From Georgenia satyanarayanai (lineage in GTDB: Bacteria; Actinomycetota; Actinomycetes; Actinomycetales; Actinomycetaceae): 64,000 nucleotides of DNA. A program made the position numbers and the translations under genes. Below the pieces are notes generated by a model. That model was not told the DNA's origin and made no database searches. It saw nothing but the letters and a program-made list of their open reading frames with translations. The DNA lies in the NCBI RefSeq assembly GCF_023715365.1, contig NZ_JAMBNZ010000001.1, positions 248,001-312,000 on the forward strand. Reading direction: 5' to 3'. Positions 16,885 through 28,116 of the stretch are shown here, one piece after another (positions within the stretch are counted from its first letter, which is position 1; each line of letters opens with the position of its first letter).

Positions 16885-19800
16885 CTACTTCGCCCATCTG
16901 ATGGAGTGACACGCGTTGACACCGTTGCCGGTGACACACACACCGACCGTGTCGGGGTTGGCGGTGCCGTTGGGGGAACCTCGGAAGGTCGGGCTCTGCC
17001 ACGACCCTGATCCCGACAGCGTTCTCGTGTAGGTCCGCCAGTGACCGTCGCCGGGCTCACTGCTGGCGGTGAACCGCACCGTGTAGGTCCCCTGAGGCAT
17101 GTCCGCCCACGAGAACTTCAGGTACGCGCAGTTGGCGTCGTTGCACTGGGAGTTGTTCACCCTGTCACCCCTGATCATCCGGACGCTCGGGTCCGGCGGG
17201 GGCGGGGGCGGGCGCCGCACGGGCGCGTCGATCGTCCGCACCGAGGCGTTCGCGGTGCGCTCCTGGCCGTCGGCCCGCTTCACGCGGATCTGGGCCTGGT
17301 AGGTGGTGCCCCAGTCGCCGCTGATCTTGCGGCTGCCGTTGGGCGGGACGTTCTCCCAGCCGCCGTTGTCGATCTTCAGCTGGATGCTCGTCACCTCGCG
17401 GCCGTTGCCGTCGGGCGTGGTCCAGCTGAACGTCGCACCCGGCTGCTCGGAGACGGTGTCGATGTACGTGTTGTGGGCGCCGTGCCGCTGCCCGGACATC
17501 GTCGCCTGGCCGAAGGGCCCGAAGGGGACGGCGGCCGCCGAGGCGGGGCTGCCCTCCCCGCAGTAGGTGTTGCAGGCGCGCACGGAGAAGGTGTAGCTCG
17601 AGCCGTCGTTGAGGCCGGTGATGAGCTTGGTGGAGGCGAGCTGGCTCCAGCCACCGCCGTTGATGCGCACCTCGAAGCGGCGGACGGGGTCACCGTTGTC
17701 GGCGGGGTTCTGGTGGCGGAGCTGGACCTGACCGTCCGCCCCGGTCGCCTCGGCCGTGACGCTGGGGACCCGGTCGGGCTGGAGGAAGGACCGCACCGAC
17801 GCGGACGGGGGGCTCACCGGGCCGGTCCCGGCCTTGTTCCTCGCCGCCACGGTCACGGTGTAGTCGCTGCCGGCGGGCGCGTCCTCGGTGAAGGAGGTCT
17901 GGCCGCCGGGCAGGGAAAAGGACTTGAAGGCGGAGCCGTCGCGACGGATGACGACGTCGTAGGACGCGATCGCGTCCCCGTTGTTCGCCGGCGCCGTCCA
18001 CGAGGCGGTGATCTGGGCGTTGACGGGCGAGTCGACGCGCTGGGCGACCGGCGCGACCGGCGCCTCGGGCTTGCCGGCGGGCACCTCGGGCGCCGACCAC
18101 TCCGACCACTCGCTGGGGTCGGGGGCGTCGTTGTGGGCGCGTACGCGCACGGTGTAGGACTGGCCGTTCCGCAGGCCGGTCCACGTGTGGGAGTTGCCGC
18201 TCACCGAGATCTGCCCGCCACCGGGGGACGGCGCGATCTGCAGGTCGTAGGAGGTGACGTCCGAGCCGCGGCTCACCGGGGTCTGCCAGGCGACCTCGAG
18301 CTGGCCGTCACCGAAGGTGAGCGTGGGCGCCCCGGGCCGCTCGGGCTTGACGTCGGGTCGCGCGACCGCGGACGGGCCGGAGGGCTCGGAGTCGCCCACC
18401 TTGTTGACCGCGGTGACCGTGAAGGTGTACTCGACGTCGTTGGTGAGCCCGCCGATGGTGCAGGTGGTCGTCGGGCACTCCTGGCTCACGCCGTCGGCCT
18501 CGACGCGGTACCCGGTGATCGGCGCACCGTTGTCCGCGGGCGCGGACCAGGTGAGCACGACGGTCTCGTCGCGCACCTCCTCCACGCGCGGCGGCGCCGG
18601 GCGTTCGGGGACCCCGATGACGGAGTAGGAGATGCGGCCCTCGACGTCACGCAGCGGGTCACCGGTCGCGTCCTGCACGGTGTAGCGCACGGCGGCCCGG
18701 CCCACGAACTCGGCTCCCGCCGTCACCGTGACCGTGCCGCCGTCGGTGACGGGCTCCGGCCCGCCGGTCTCGCTGCGCGCGCCGACGACGATGAGCGGCT
18801 CGCCAGGGAAGGGGTTGAAGGCGCCCTGGAGCACGTCGACCGACTCCGACTCGCCCTGCTCGATCTCACCGAGGTCGACGTCGTTGACCGACGCGAGGCG
18901 GCGGTTCGACGCCGTCACCGTCACCTCGATGACGCCGGGGACCGGCTCGGCCTTGGAGTCGGAGACGGTGATCTCGATGTTGCCGGCCGTGCCGCGCGGG
19001 GTGTCCACGGGCGCGGAGACGGTGAGGTTGGGGCCGTCGAGGCTCGCGTCGACGCCATCGGGCACACCGACGAGCTCGTAACGCAGCTGGTTGAAGTCCC
19101 CGGTGTCGAGGTCCTCCGACAGCTGGCGCAGGTTGAGCTCGACCGGCCCCTCCGCGGGCACGACCTCGACCGCTGCGCCGTCGAAGGTCGGCGGGGTGTT
19201 CTCCGTCGACTCGACGGTGATGTCGAGGGTGAGCACGGCCGTGAGGCCCGCGGGGTCCTCGGCACTCTGGCCGTCGGTCACCTCGAAGGTGATGGTGGCC
19301 GGCCCGGCGTAGGTGGGCGCGGAGGTGAAGGTGAGCGTCGTCGGGCCCACGACGGGCGAGCTGCCGTCGGAGTTCGTCGCGCGCACCTTGTCGGCGTCGG
19401 TGAGGCGCACCTCCTTGCCGCTCGGGGCGATGACGTAGTCCGCGAGCTCGAGCTCGCGGGTCTCCCCCGTCGCGACGACGATCGGGTCGACGTCGGTGCG
19501 CAGCACCGGGCCGGAGTCCTCCAGGCCGGGGACGTCGACGAAGGCGTAGGACGTGAGGCCGTCGAGGTCGGTCACCGAGTAGGTGAGCACCTGCCGCGAG
19601 GCGAGCACGTCGACCTGGATCTCGTCGCCGACGACGGTCGCGTTCTCCGGGGAGCCCTCGAGGCCCACCGTGAGGTCCTCACGGCTGCCGTCGGGGTCGG
19701 AGTCGTTGTCGAGGACCGGGATCGTCACCCGCTCCTGGTCGAGGATCGTGATGGCCCGGACGAGGTCGTCGACGGCGACGGGTGCCTGGAGGGGCGCGTC

Positions 19801-22800
19801 GGCGTCGACCCGGACGGTGATGATGCCCGTCGAGGTCCCGCCGCGCTGGTCGCTCACGTGGTACGGCAGGGCGAAGGTGCCCTCCTGCTCGGGCGTCGTG
19901 ATGCGCAGGCGGCCGCTGTCGAGCTGCTCGACCTCGAGCCCCTCGACCTCGTCGACGGCGGGGTCGCCGAGGTAGAGCGGATCGCCGTCGGGGTCGGTGT
20001 CGTTGACGATCGGGTCGAAGTCGACGACGCGGCCCGGCCGCACGGTCACCTCGTCGTCCAGGGCCTGCGGCGCCCGGTTCAGCTCGGGCGGCGGGACGAC
20101 GGCGACGCGCGCCGTCGCCGAGGCGTAGGTGCCCATCCGGTCGCGGACGGCGTAGGTGAAGGTGTCGGTGCCGGTCGAGCGGGAGTAGGCCTCGTAGTCG
20201 ATGTACGTGGGCCCGACCTCGACGATGCGGCCCTTCGTCGGCGCGCGGTCGGCGCCGAGGAGCTGGACGGAGTCGCCGTCGGGGTCGATGCCGAAGAGCG
20301 GCACCTGGATGCGCACCCGCTCGCCGGCAAAGGCGCGCGACTCGACGGGCAGCGGCTGCGGCGGGGCGTTGCGCTCGCCGTCGTCGGCCTGGACGTAGAT
20401 CGTCACCTGGGCGGAGGCGCGCTGGTCGGACTCGTCGACGACCTCGTAGACCGCGTTGATCGTCTGCGGCTGCTCCGGTGCGCGGAAGCGCAGCGTGTCG
20501 CCCGAGGCGAAGAGGTGCCCGGCCTGCGGCTCCTCGACGAGCTCGCTGTCCAGCTCGAACTCCAGGCCCGCGGGGTGGGAGTCGTTGGACAGGACGGGGA
20601 TCGTGACGAAGTCCCCGGCGCGGACGTTGGCGACGTCAGCCTGGGCGACCGGCGGCTGGACGAGCGCGTCCGGCGGGACCTGCATGACGACGACCTCACC
20701 GGTGGCGCTGGACTGGCCGTTGGACACCTCGTAGGTGAGGCGCTGGGTCGTCTGGACGTCCTGGCTCGCGGTGATCTTGAGGATGCGGTGCTCGAGGACG
20801 GCGACCGTGAGGCCGGAGCCCTCCGGCACGTCGACCTGCCGCACGGCGAGCAGCTCACCGCTCGGATCCTCGTCGTTGGCGAGGACGTCGACGAGCACCT
20901 GGCCACCGGCCGGCAGCAGGCCGACGTCCTGGACGGCGACCGGCGCCGCCTCGGCCGGCTCGCGCACGTCGACACGGATGAGGCCGGTGGCGGAGGCACC
21001 GGCGTCGTTGACGACGATGTAGGTGAGGTAGTACGTCTGCGCGGCGTCCGCGGAGAAGCGGAACGCACCGGCGTCGTAGTCGGGCACGACGGTCGCGCCC
21101 GGCACCTGCTGGACGTCGGCCAGGCGCAGCGGCTCGGCCTCGCCGCCCGGGTCGGTGTCATTGGCGAGCGGCTCGACGACGGTCTCCTGGCCGGCGATCG
21201 CGGTGACGAAGTCGAAGACGGGCGTGGGCGGCAGCGCGCCGGCCGGGCGCACGTCGACGTCCAGCTCGACCTCGGCGGTGTCGGTGCCGTCGTAGACCTC
21301 GATCGCCACCGGCTTGATGCCGGGCGTGACGCCGGAGTCGACGAACGTGACCGCGCCGTCGGGGGTGAAGCGGACGATGTCGTCGGTGCTGGCGGTCGCG
21401 CCGACGACGACGAGCTCGTCGCCGTCGGGGTCCATGACGGTGTCGAGGACGTTGACGCTGCCGGTGGCGCCGGACACGAGCGTGAGGGCGGCCGGGCGGA
21501 CCTGCTCGGGCGGCCGGTTCGCCTCGGCGGGCACGACGGTGACGCGGGCGACGGCCTCGGCCTCTCCCCCGCGCCCGTCACTCACCGAGTAGCGCATCGC
21601 AAAGGCCCCGCTCGCGCCGTCGGCGACGGCGATCTGCAGGGCGCGGCCCCCCATGATCGGGCGGACGGTGCCGAAGGACTCCGCGGGCGCGTCGAAGGAG
21701 GCGACGGTGAGGAGGTCGCCGTCGGGGTCGGTGTCGTTGGCGAGCACCTCCAGGACGGTCGTCGACCCAGCGCGGACGCCGAGCTCGTCGTCCTGGGCGA
21801 TGGGGTCGCGGTTCTCCTGCTCGCGGTCGAGCGGGAGCTGCTCCTCGATCTGCTGCTGGGACTCCTCCTCGTCATCGCTCGCGGCCTGCGGCGGCACGAC
21901 GTCGTCCCAGTTCTCGACGATCTCCATCGCGTCCTTGACCAGCCACACGGTGCCGGCGACGAGGTCGTTGAGGACGACGACGTCCCGGTTGACGCGGAAC
22001 ACGAGCTTCGCGTCGGTGAGGGTCTTGTCGATGGGCTGCTCGGCGACCTCGCCGTTGCCGCAGCGGGACTGGTAGACGCCGGTGGCGCCGGCCCACGCGC
22101 CGTGGCTGCAGCCGGCGACGACGACGGGCTCGGTCGGCGTGCCCGGCTGGGAGACGGGGTCCACGGTCGGCTCTCCGCGGCCGAGCGGGACGCGCACGAG
22201 GCCGTCGCGGGCGGCAAGGACGACGTCGCGGGCGGCGTCGGAGGGCGCCTGGAGGGCCACCTGGGAGGTGTCGGCGAGGTCGGCCAGCTCGAGCGGCTCG
22301 GTCTCCGGGCGCAGGAGCGTGACGCGGTCTTGCTCGTCCCTGACGAGCACGACCGGCTCGTCGCCGACGGCGCTCACCTGGATCTCGGCGTCGGTGAGGC
22401 GCTCGGGGTCGATGCCGAGCTCGGCGACGGCGGGCTCCTCCTCACCCTCGGGGTCGAAGCCGGCGGGGACGGTGACGAGGGTGGCGTCGCTCGGGGAGAC
22501 GCCGTAGGTGGTCCCGTCCACCCCGACGGCGATGACGGCGTTGGCGCCCAGGCCCACGGTGGGCTCGCGCTCCTCATCGGCGAGCCCGCCGGCGCCGAGG
22601 ACGGGGGCGGTGTGGAGCTGGCCGCTGCGCGAGTCGAGGACGGCGAGGGTCTCGCCGTCCATCTCGATCTGGCGGGGGCCGGGCAGGGACACCGTGGTCG
22701 TCGTGAGGACCGTGGCGGGGTCGACCTGCTGGAGGACGCCGGTGCCCTCGTCGACGAGGAAGACGTGGCCGCCGTCCTGGAGGACGTCGAAGCTCGCGCT

Positions 22801-23118
22801 GCGGGCCGCGAGCCCGCCGTCGAGCAGCTGGACCTGGCTGTTGAGGCGTCCCAGGCGCATGTGCTCCTGGCTCGTCACCCACACGCCGCCGTCGTTGAGG
22901 TCGACGTCCGCCGTGGCGACGCCGTCGTACAGGACGCCGGCGACGACGAGGCCCGCACCGAGGACGGTGACCGTCGCGGTGGAGACGACGCGCTGGCGCC
23001 GCTTCGGGTCCGCGGGGCGGCCCTTGCGCTGAGGGATCGGCTCGGCCCGGCGTGAGCGCCGGCCCGTGGGGACGTCTGGCACGTCGGCACCACTGTTTCG
23101 CCCGCGTCCGAGTCGCAC
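16885..23118 (-). CDS. Giant membrane-anchored Ig-like/fibronectin III protein
   Basis: 2077 residues. A short Arg/Lys-rich cytoplasmic N-terminus precedes a single membrane segment (about 44-64), so the rest should lie outside the membrane. Residues 70-400 have beta-propeller-like character. About eight Ig/cadherin-like repeats follow, with linkers such as VLANDTDPDGD, VLANDEDPSGE and IVNDTDPDGD. Five fibronectin type III domains follow (WSAPADNGAPITGY, WTAPANNGDAIASY and relatives). The C-terminal domain of about 100 residues has four Cys (QCNDANC; CVTGNGVNAC). There is no LPXTG motif. It matches the fn3 gene of the PFNA cluster and may be an adhesin or a wall-spanning scaffold. The GTG start is supported by the basic-then-hydrophobic N-terminus. 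Confidence 0.9.
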   Translation of the reverse strand: MRLGRGRNSGADVPDVPTGRRSRRAEPIPQRKGRPADPKRRQRVVSTATVTVLGAGLVVAGVLYDGVATADVDLNDGGVWVTSQEHMRLGRLNSQVQLLDGGLAARSASFDVLQDGGHVFLVDEGTGVLQQVDPATVLTTTTVSLPGPRQIEMDGETLAVLDSRSGQLHTAPVLGAGGLADEEREPTVGLGANAVIAVGVDGTTYGVSPSDATLVTVPAGFDPEGEEEPAVAELGIDPERLTDAEIQVSAVGDEPVVLVRDEQDRVTLLRPETEPLELADLADTSQVALQAPSDAARDVVLAARDGLVRVPLGRGEPTVDPVSQPGTPTEPVVVAGCSHGAWAGATGVYQSRCGNGEVAEQPIDKTLTDAKLVFRVNRDVVVLNDLVAGTVWLVKDAMEIVENWDDVVPPQAASDDEEESQQQIEEQLPLDREQENRDPIAQDDELGVRAGSTTVLEVLANDTDPDGDLLTVASFDAPAESFGTVRPIMGGRALQIAVADGASGAFAMRYSVSDGRGGEAEAVARVTVVPAEANRPPEQVRPAALTLVSGATGSVNVLDTVMDPDGDELVVVGATASTDDIVRFTPDGAVTFVDSGVTPGIKPVAIEVYDGTDTAEVELDVDVRPAGALPPTPVFDFVTAIAGQETVVEPLANDTDPGGEAEPLRLADVQQVPGATVVPDYDAGAFRFSADAAQTYYLTYIVVNDAGASATGLIRVDVREPAEAAPVAVQDVGLLPAGGQVLVDVLANDEDPSGELLAVRQVDVPEGSGLTVAVLEHRILKITASQDVQTTQRLTYEVSNGQSSATGEVVVMQVPPDALVQPPVAQADVANVRAGDFVTIPVLSNDSHPAGLEFELDSELVEEPQAGHLFASGDTLRFRAPEQPQTINAVYEVVDESDQRASAQVTIYVQADDGERNAPPQPLPVESRAFAGERVRIQVPLFGIDPDGDSVQLLGADRAPTKGRIVEVGPTYIDYEAYSRSTGTDTFTYAVRDRMGTYASATARVAVVPPPELNRAPQALDDEVTVRPGRVVDFDPIVNDTDPDGDPLYLGDPAVDEVEGLEVEQLDSGRLRITTPEQEGTFALPYHVSDQRGGTSTGIITVRVDADAPLQAPVAVDDLVRAITILDQERVTIPVLDNDSDPDGSREDLTVGLEGSPENATVVGDEIQVDVLASRQVLTYSVTDLDGLTSYAFVDVPGLEDSGPVLRTDVDPIVVATGETRELELADYVIAPSGKEVRLTDADKVRATNSDGSSPVVGPTTLTFTSAPTYAGPATITFEVTDGQSAEDPAGLTAVLTLDITVESTENTPPTFDGAAVEVVPAEGPVELNLRQLSEDLDTGDFNQLRYELVGVPDGVDASLDGPNLTVSAPVDTPRGTAGNIEITVSDSKAEPVPGVIEVTVTASNRRLASVNDVDLGEIEQGESESVDVLQGAFNPFPGEPLIVVGARSETGGPEPVTDGGTVTVTAGAEFVGRAAVRYTVQDATGDPLRDVEGRISYSVIGVPERPAPPRVEEVRDETVVLTWSAPADNGAPITGYRVEADGVSQECPTTTCTIGGLTNDVEYTFTVTAVNKVGDSEPSGPSAVARPDVKPERPGAPTLTFGDGQLEVAWQTPVSRGSDVTSYDLQIAPSPGGGQISVSGNSHTWTGLRNGQSYTVRVRAHNDAPDPSEWSEWSAPEVPAGKPEAPVAPVAQRVDSPVNAQITASWTAPANNGDAIASYDVVIRRDGSAFKSFSLPGGQTSFTEDAPAGSDYTVTVAARNKAGTGPVSPPSASVRSFLQPDRVPSVTAEATGADGQVQLRHQNPADNGDPVRRFEVRINGGGWSQLASTKLITGLNDGSSYTFSVRACNTYCGEGSPASAAAVPFGPFGQATMSGQRHGAHNTYIDTVSEQPGATFSWTTPDGNGREVTSIQLKIDNGGWENVPPNGSRKISGDWGTTYQAQIRVKRADGQERTANASVRTIDAPVRRPPPPPPDPSVRMIRGDRVNNSQCNDANCAYLKFSWADMPQGTYTVRFTASSEPGDGHWRTYTRTLSGSGSWQSPTFRGSPNGTANPDTVGVCVTGNGVNACHSIRWAK

Positions 23119-23192
23119 GTGTCCCGCCCTACGTCGTGTGTGGAGGCATGCTGCGCTCCGGCGGCCTCACCAGGCCCCCGGCGCCGCTCCGC

Positions 23193-23198
23193 AGACTA
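23193..23198 (-). promoter_or_regulatory. -10 box (TAGTCT) for the FN3 gene
   Basis: TAGTCT fits TANNNT and lies 30 bases downstream of the 18-bp operator candidate. It predicts an untranslated leader of roughly 65-70 bases before the GTG at 23118. Confidence 0.55.
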
Positions 23199-23228
23199 GC
23201 AAAGGCGAGACGTGCAAGCGCTGTCCGG

Positions 23229-23246
23229 CCATGGGGAGAACTCCCC
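23229..23246. promoter_or_regulatory. Palindromic operator candidate, copy 2
   Basis: CCATGGGGAGAACTCCCC, identical over 18 bases to the copy at 7775-7792. The dyad GGGGAGAACTCCCC is at 23233-23246. It lies between the FHA-like/winged-helix gene and the FN3 gene, within three bases of the former's stop codon. Confidence 0.6.
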
Positions 23247-23248
23247 CG

Positions 23249-23959
23249 TCAGCCCGCGGAGTTGCGGGCCTTCTCCTGGTCCAGCCCCGGGAGCTGGTCG
23301 GCGCTGACGATGCGCGAGGCGACGGCGTGCTCGACGAGCCGCGCGCGCCGGTTGACCGCCAGCTGCTGGGGGCCGCCGCGCAGGCCCCGGACGCCGTTGC
23401 GGTCGAGCTTGTCGCAGACGTTGTCGAGCTTGCGGTTGAACTTCGTCAGCGCCCAGCCCAGCCGCTCGGCGGCCTGCGCGGACGTGGGGATCGCCGCGCT
23501 CCCCCGGCCCGAGAGCACCGGCTCGGCCAGCGCGAGGACGAGGAGGTGCTGGGACTCGGTGAGGGCGACCGGCCCGATCGTCGTGTCCCCGACGTGGACC
23601 GGCTCGGCCTTGGCGGGTGCGAAGGTCGGGTCGGGGTTGACGAGGTTGATCTCGTAGGTCGTGGGCCCGGCGGTGAAGAGGATCGTCGTGCCGGCGTAGA
23701 CGAGCGGCAGGCGCGCGCCCGGCGCGAGCCAGGCCTGGGTGTTGCCCTCGCTGTCGGCGAGGGTCGCCGACAGCCGGGCGCCGACGTTCTCGATCCACCA
23801 CAGGTCCTCGACAAAGGCGATCCGCAGGAAGCGCCGGTGGAGGTAGGGGTTGTCGTCGATCTCGAGGGCGCCCTCGCGCCCGACGTAGAACGGCTCGTCG
23901 CGGGAGATGGGGAACCACTCCCCGCAGAACTCCAGCTGCAGCGTGCTGTCCTCGCTCAT
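23249..23959 (-). CDS. FHA-like domain plus C-terminal winged-helix protein, candidate regulator
   Basis: 236 residues. The first about 100 residues have the FHA beta-sandwich pattern starting with FYVGREG, but the phosphopeptide-binding Ser/His and Asn-Gly are not conserved (YLHRRF and NVGARL instead), so phosphothreonine binding is doubtful. Residues of about 130-215 look like a winged-helix domain (LTESQHLLVLALAE, then AAERLGWALTKFNRKLDNV). This suggests a DNA-binding protein that senses the cluster's state. It starts eight bases after the kinase stop. The palindrome just downstream is a plausible target, which is inference from position only. Confidence 0.75.
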   Translation of the reverse strand: MSEDSTLQLEFCGEWFPISRDEPFYVGREGALEIDDNPYLHRRFLRIAFVEDLWWIENVGARLSATLADSEGNTQAWLAPGARLPLVYAGTTILFTAGPTTYEINLVNPDPTFAPAKAEPVHVGDTTIGPVALTESQHLLVLALAEPVLSGRGSAAIPTSAQAAERLGWALTKFNRKLDNVCDKLDRNGVRGLRGGPQQLAVNRRARLVEHAVASRIVSADQLPGLDQEKARNSAG

Positions 23960-23967
23960 CGTCTCCC

Positions 23968-25469
<1,502 letters not shown>

Positions 25470-25473
<4 letters not shown>

Positions 25474-27260
25474 TGCGCGCCCTCGGGTCGCTCGACCGTG
25501 ACCGTGACGCCGGTGCCGAGCTCGATGACGGCCCCCGCCCCCACGGGCACGCCCGTGCCCGGCTGCAGCCGTACGGGGGGCTGGTCGGGGCGGTGGACGA
25601 CCGTGCCGTTCGTCGAGCTGAGGTCGGTGACGACGACGTGCCCGCCCGCCGGCCGGATCTCCGCGTGGGTGGAGGAGATGTCGCGCTCCGGGTTGGAGAC
25701 GCTGACCAGGCGCGGCACCTCAGTGCCGGCGAAGCGCGCCGCCTCGGGCGCGCGGCCGAGGAGGACCGGGCGGTCCAGCTCGATGCGCGGCCCGGTCGAC
25801 AGGACGAGCTCGAGCAGCGGCGCGGGGCGCTCGACCGTCTCCACGGCGATCTCGACGTCGGTGATCGGCAGGTCCGCGGCGAGGATCGTCTCGCCGTCGT
25901 GGTCCCCGTCGTCGGTGCGTGGCGGCGGGGGCAGGTCGACCGGAACGCCGACGGGCGCGGCCGGCGGCGTGGGCAGCGCAGCCGGGGCGGGCGGCGGGGG
26001 GCCGGCGGGGCGCAGGCGGCCGGGGACGGAGTCGATGATGCCGCCGGTCGTCCCGCCGTGCTCCTCGGGCTCCGGCTCGCGGGTGGCCTCGAGGTCGGCG
26101 TGGACGCCGTCGTCCACGGGCTCGGGGACGGGCTCGGGCTCGACGTCGTCCAGCTCCGGCTCGGGGGCCGCAGGCCGCGTGGCCGGCGTCTGCTCGCGGG
26201 CCTGGACCTGCTCGGTGGACCACAGGAGGAAGTCGTAGTCGTCGGAGTCCTCGGGGTCCTCCTCGGCGGCGTCCGCGGGCGTGGCAGCGCCGCCGTTCTG
26301 GGCGTCGGGCACGGCGGCAGGAGCGGACACGGCCGCGTCGGCAACGGATGCCGGTGCCGGCTCGGCCGTGTCGTCGGTGGGTGCCGGCTCATTCACGGCG
26401 GCCGGTGCCGGCGGCTCGTCCTGCGAGGCTCCGGAGAGCCAGGCGGGCATGGCAGGCGGCGCACCAGCGGGAACCTGGCCCAGCGGCGGGGCGGCCGGTG
26501 CACCGGGCGGCGTCGCGAGGCCCCACGGCGCGGGCGCCGCGGTGAGGCCGGCATCGGCTGCCGCAGGGGGCGCCTCGGCCGCCGGTGCCGCGGCGTTCTC
26601 CGTGTCCTCGTCGGCACGGACCGCGCCCGCTGCGGTCCCGGCGGCGGTGCCGGCGCCGGCGGGCCCGGTCGCGGGCGGACCGAACTGGGCCGAGGCATCC
26701 GTCGGGGAGGGCTCGCTGGCCGCGTCAGCCGCCTCGGCGGGCGTGGCCGCGGACGTGCCCGCAACGGCTGCCGCCAGGGCGGGCATGCGGGCCACGGTGA
26801 GCTCGACGTCGTCCTCCTCCTCGACCGGCGCGGCGGGGACCTCCTGGTCCACGGCGAGGCGCACCGCGGCGGCGCGGACGATGCCGCCGGTGAGGGGCAG
26901 CCACCCGCCGTCGTCGGCCGCGGCGCGGATGGTGACGTCGGTGGCCGCGGGCACGACCTCCTCGCGCCATGTCGCGTAGCCGCGGGCGGACACGGTGCGG
27001 CCGGCGATCTCGACGTCGACCTCGCCGCGCACGAGCACGCGCAGGCCGTCGGGGTGGGCCTCGACCATGGCAAAGGACGGGAGCGTGGCGATACCCCGCG
27101 AGGCGAGGTACTCGACCCACGCGCCCAGGCGCCGCCCGGTGGTCGTCAGCTGCCACAGCTCGCGCGCGACGTCGTCGGCCACGCCGGGGTGGAGCAGCGC
27201 GAGGGCGCCGTCGGTCACGAGCGCCGTCCAGCCGCCCGTCTGGTACTCGTGCGCCGTCAT
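25470..27260 (-). CDS. Large protein with C-terminal FHA domain
   Basis: 596 residues. The N-terminal about 150 residues are a globular domain I do not recognise (MTAHEYQTGGWTALVTDG onward). It is followed by some 300 residues of Ala/Pro/Asp/Glu-rich, probably disordered sequence, and a C-terminal FHA domain of about 100 residues. The FHA domain has LLGRAPE, SSTH and SSTNGT, so it should bind phosphothreonine. No membrane segment is evident. It lies between the phosphatase and the kinase and overlaps both, which makes it a likely adaptor for the signalling pair. The disordered part may hold phosphorylation sites. Confidence 0.85.
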
Positions 27261-28060
27261 CGACCGGCTCCTGCCTCGGCGCGCGGGATCGTGGACCCGT
27301 GGTCCTCGCCGGCGCGCCGCTCGGTGCTGTCGACAGCGTCGTCACCGCCGGCCGCGACGACGATGACGGAGACGTTGTCGTTCGCGCCCCCGCCCTGGAC
27401 GGCGCGGTCGAGGAGGGTGGCGGCGGCCTCGTGCGGGTGGGCGGCGGAGGAGACGATCTCGGCGATCTCGCCGTCGTCGAGCTCGCCGAAGAGGCCGTCG
27501 CTGCACAGGACGAGCCGGTCCGGGCCACCGGCGCGGAGCATCCAGAAATCGATCTCGGGCACGCTGCCGGTGCCGACCGCCCGGGTGATGACGTTGCGCT
27601 GGGGGTGGCGGCGGGCCTCGGCGCGGCTGATCGTGCCGGAGTCGACCATCTCCTGGACGAGGGAGTGGTCCACGCTCACCTGCTCGAGGTCCTGGGCGGT
27701 GCAGCGGTAGACGCGGGAGTCACCGACGTTGAAGACGAGCCAGAAGGGCTGCCCGTCCTCCTCGGTGAGGATCGCGCCGGCCACCGTCGTGCCGGCCACC
27801 GCGTCCTCCCCCGCCATCGTGTCGCGGATCCGCTCGCCGGCGCGGACCAGGGCGGCGGACACGTCCTCCGGGCGCAGCGGCCGGTCCGAGCGGGTCAGGC
27901 CCTCCAGCTCGGTGACCACCGTGCGGCTGGCCATGTCGCCGCGCGCGTGCCCGCCCATGCCGTCCGCGACGGCGAAGACGGGAGGCTGCGCCAGCACGGA
28001 GTCCTCGTTCGCCTGGCGTCGGCCGCCCGCGTCGGTGGCCACGCCCCAGTGGATCTGCAT
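27257..28060 (-). CDS. PP2C-type Ser/Thr protein phosphatase
   Basis: 267 residues. The metal-binding motifs of the PPM/PP2C family are all visible: RRQANEDS, FAVADGMGGHARGD, VGDSRVY, CSDGL and GANDNVSVI. It reverses Ser/Thr phosphorylation and is the natural partner of the kinase two genes downstream. It corresponds to prpC in the bifidobacterial PFNA cluster and is the first gene of the signalling operon. The ATG has AGAGGA six bases upstream. The last about 30 residues are a polar tail. Confidence 0.95.
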   Translation of the reverse strand: MQIHWGVATDAGGRRQANEDSVLAQPPVFAVADGMGGHARGDMASRTVVTELEGLTRSDRPLRPEDVSAALVRAGERIRDTMAGEDAVAGTTVAGAILTEEDGQPFWLVFNVGDSRVYRCTAQDLEQVSVDHSLVQEMVDSGTISRAEARRHPQRNVITRAVGTGSVPEIDFWMLRAGGPDRLVLCSDGLFGELDDGEIAEIVSSAAHPHEAAATLLDRAVQGGGANDNVSVIVVAAGGDDAVDSTERRAGEDHGSTIPRAEAGAGR

Positions 28061-28087
28061 CCGCTTCCTCTCGCTGTTCCGAGGGGG

Positions 28088-28093
28088 ATCCTA
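28088..28093 (-). promoter_or_regulatory. -10 box (TAGGAT) for the phosphatase-kinase operon
   Basis: TAGGAT on the minus strand lies 27 bases upstream of the phosphatase ATG, with the ribosome site AGAGGA between. No copy of the 18-bp operator motif is present here, so this operon may be controlled differently from the FN3 and WXG100 operons. Confidence 0.55.
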
Positions 28094-28116
28094 CGGGAGC
28101 GCGGAGCGCCCCGCGG

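Noticed and set aside
17041-23055. A 2004-codon open frame on the plus strand opposite the FN3 gene
   Set aside because: It is an antisense shadow caused by high GC; its composition (Gly/Arg/Val/Asp/His) has no domain pattern, while the minus strand encodes clear Ig and FN3 modules.
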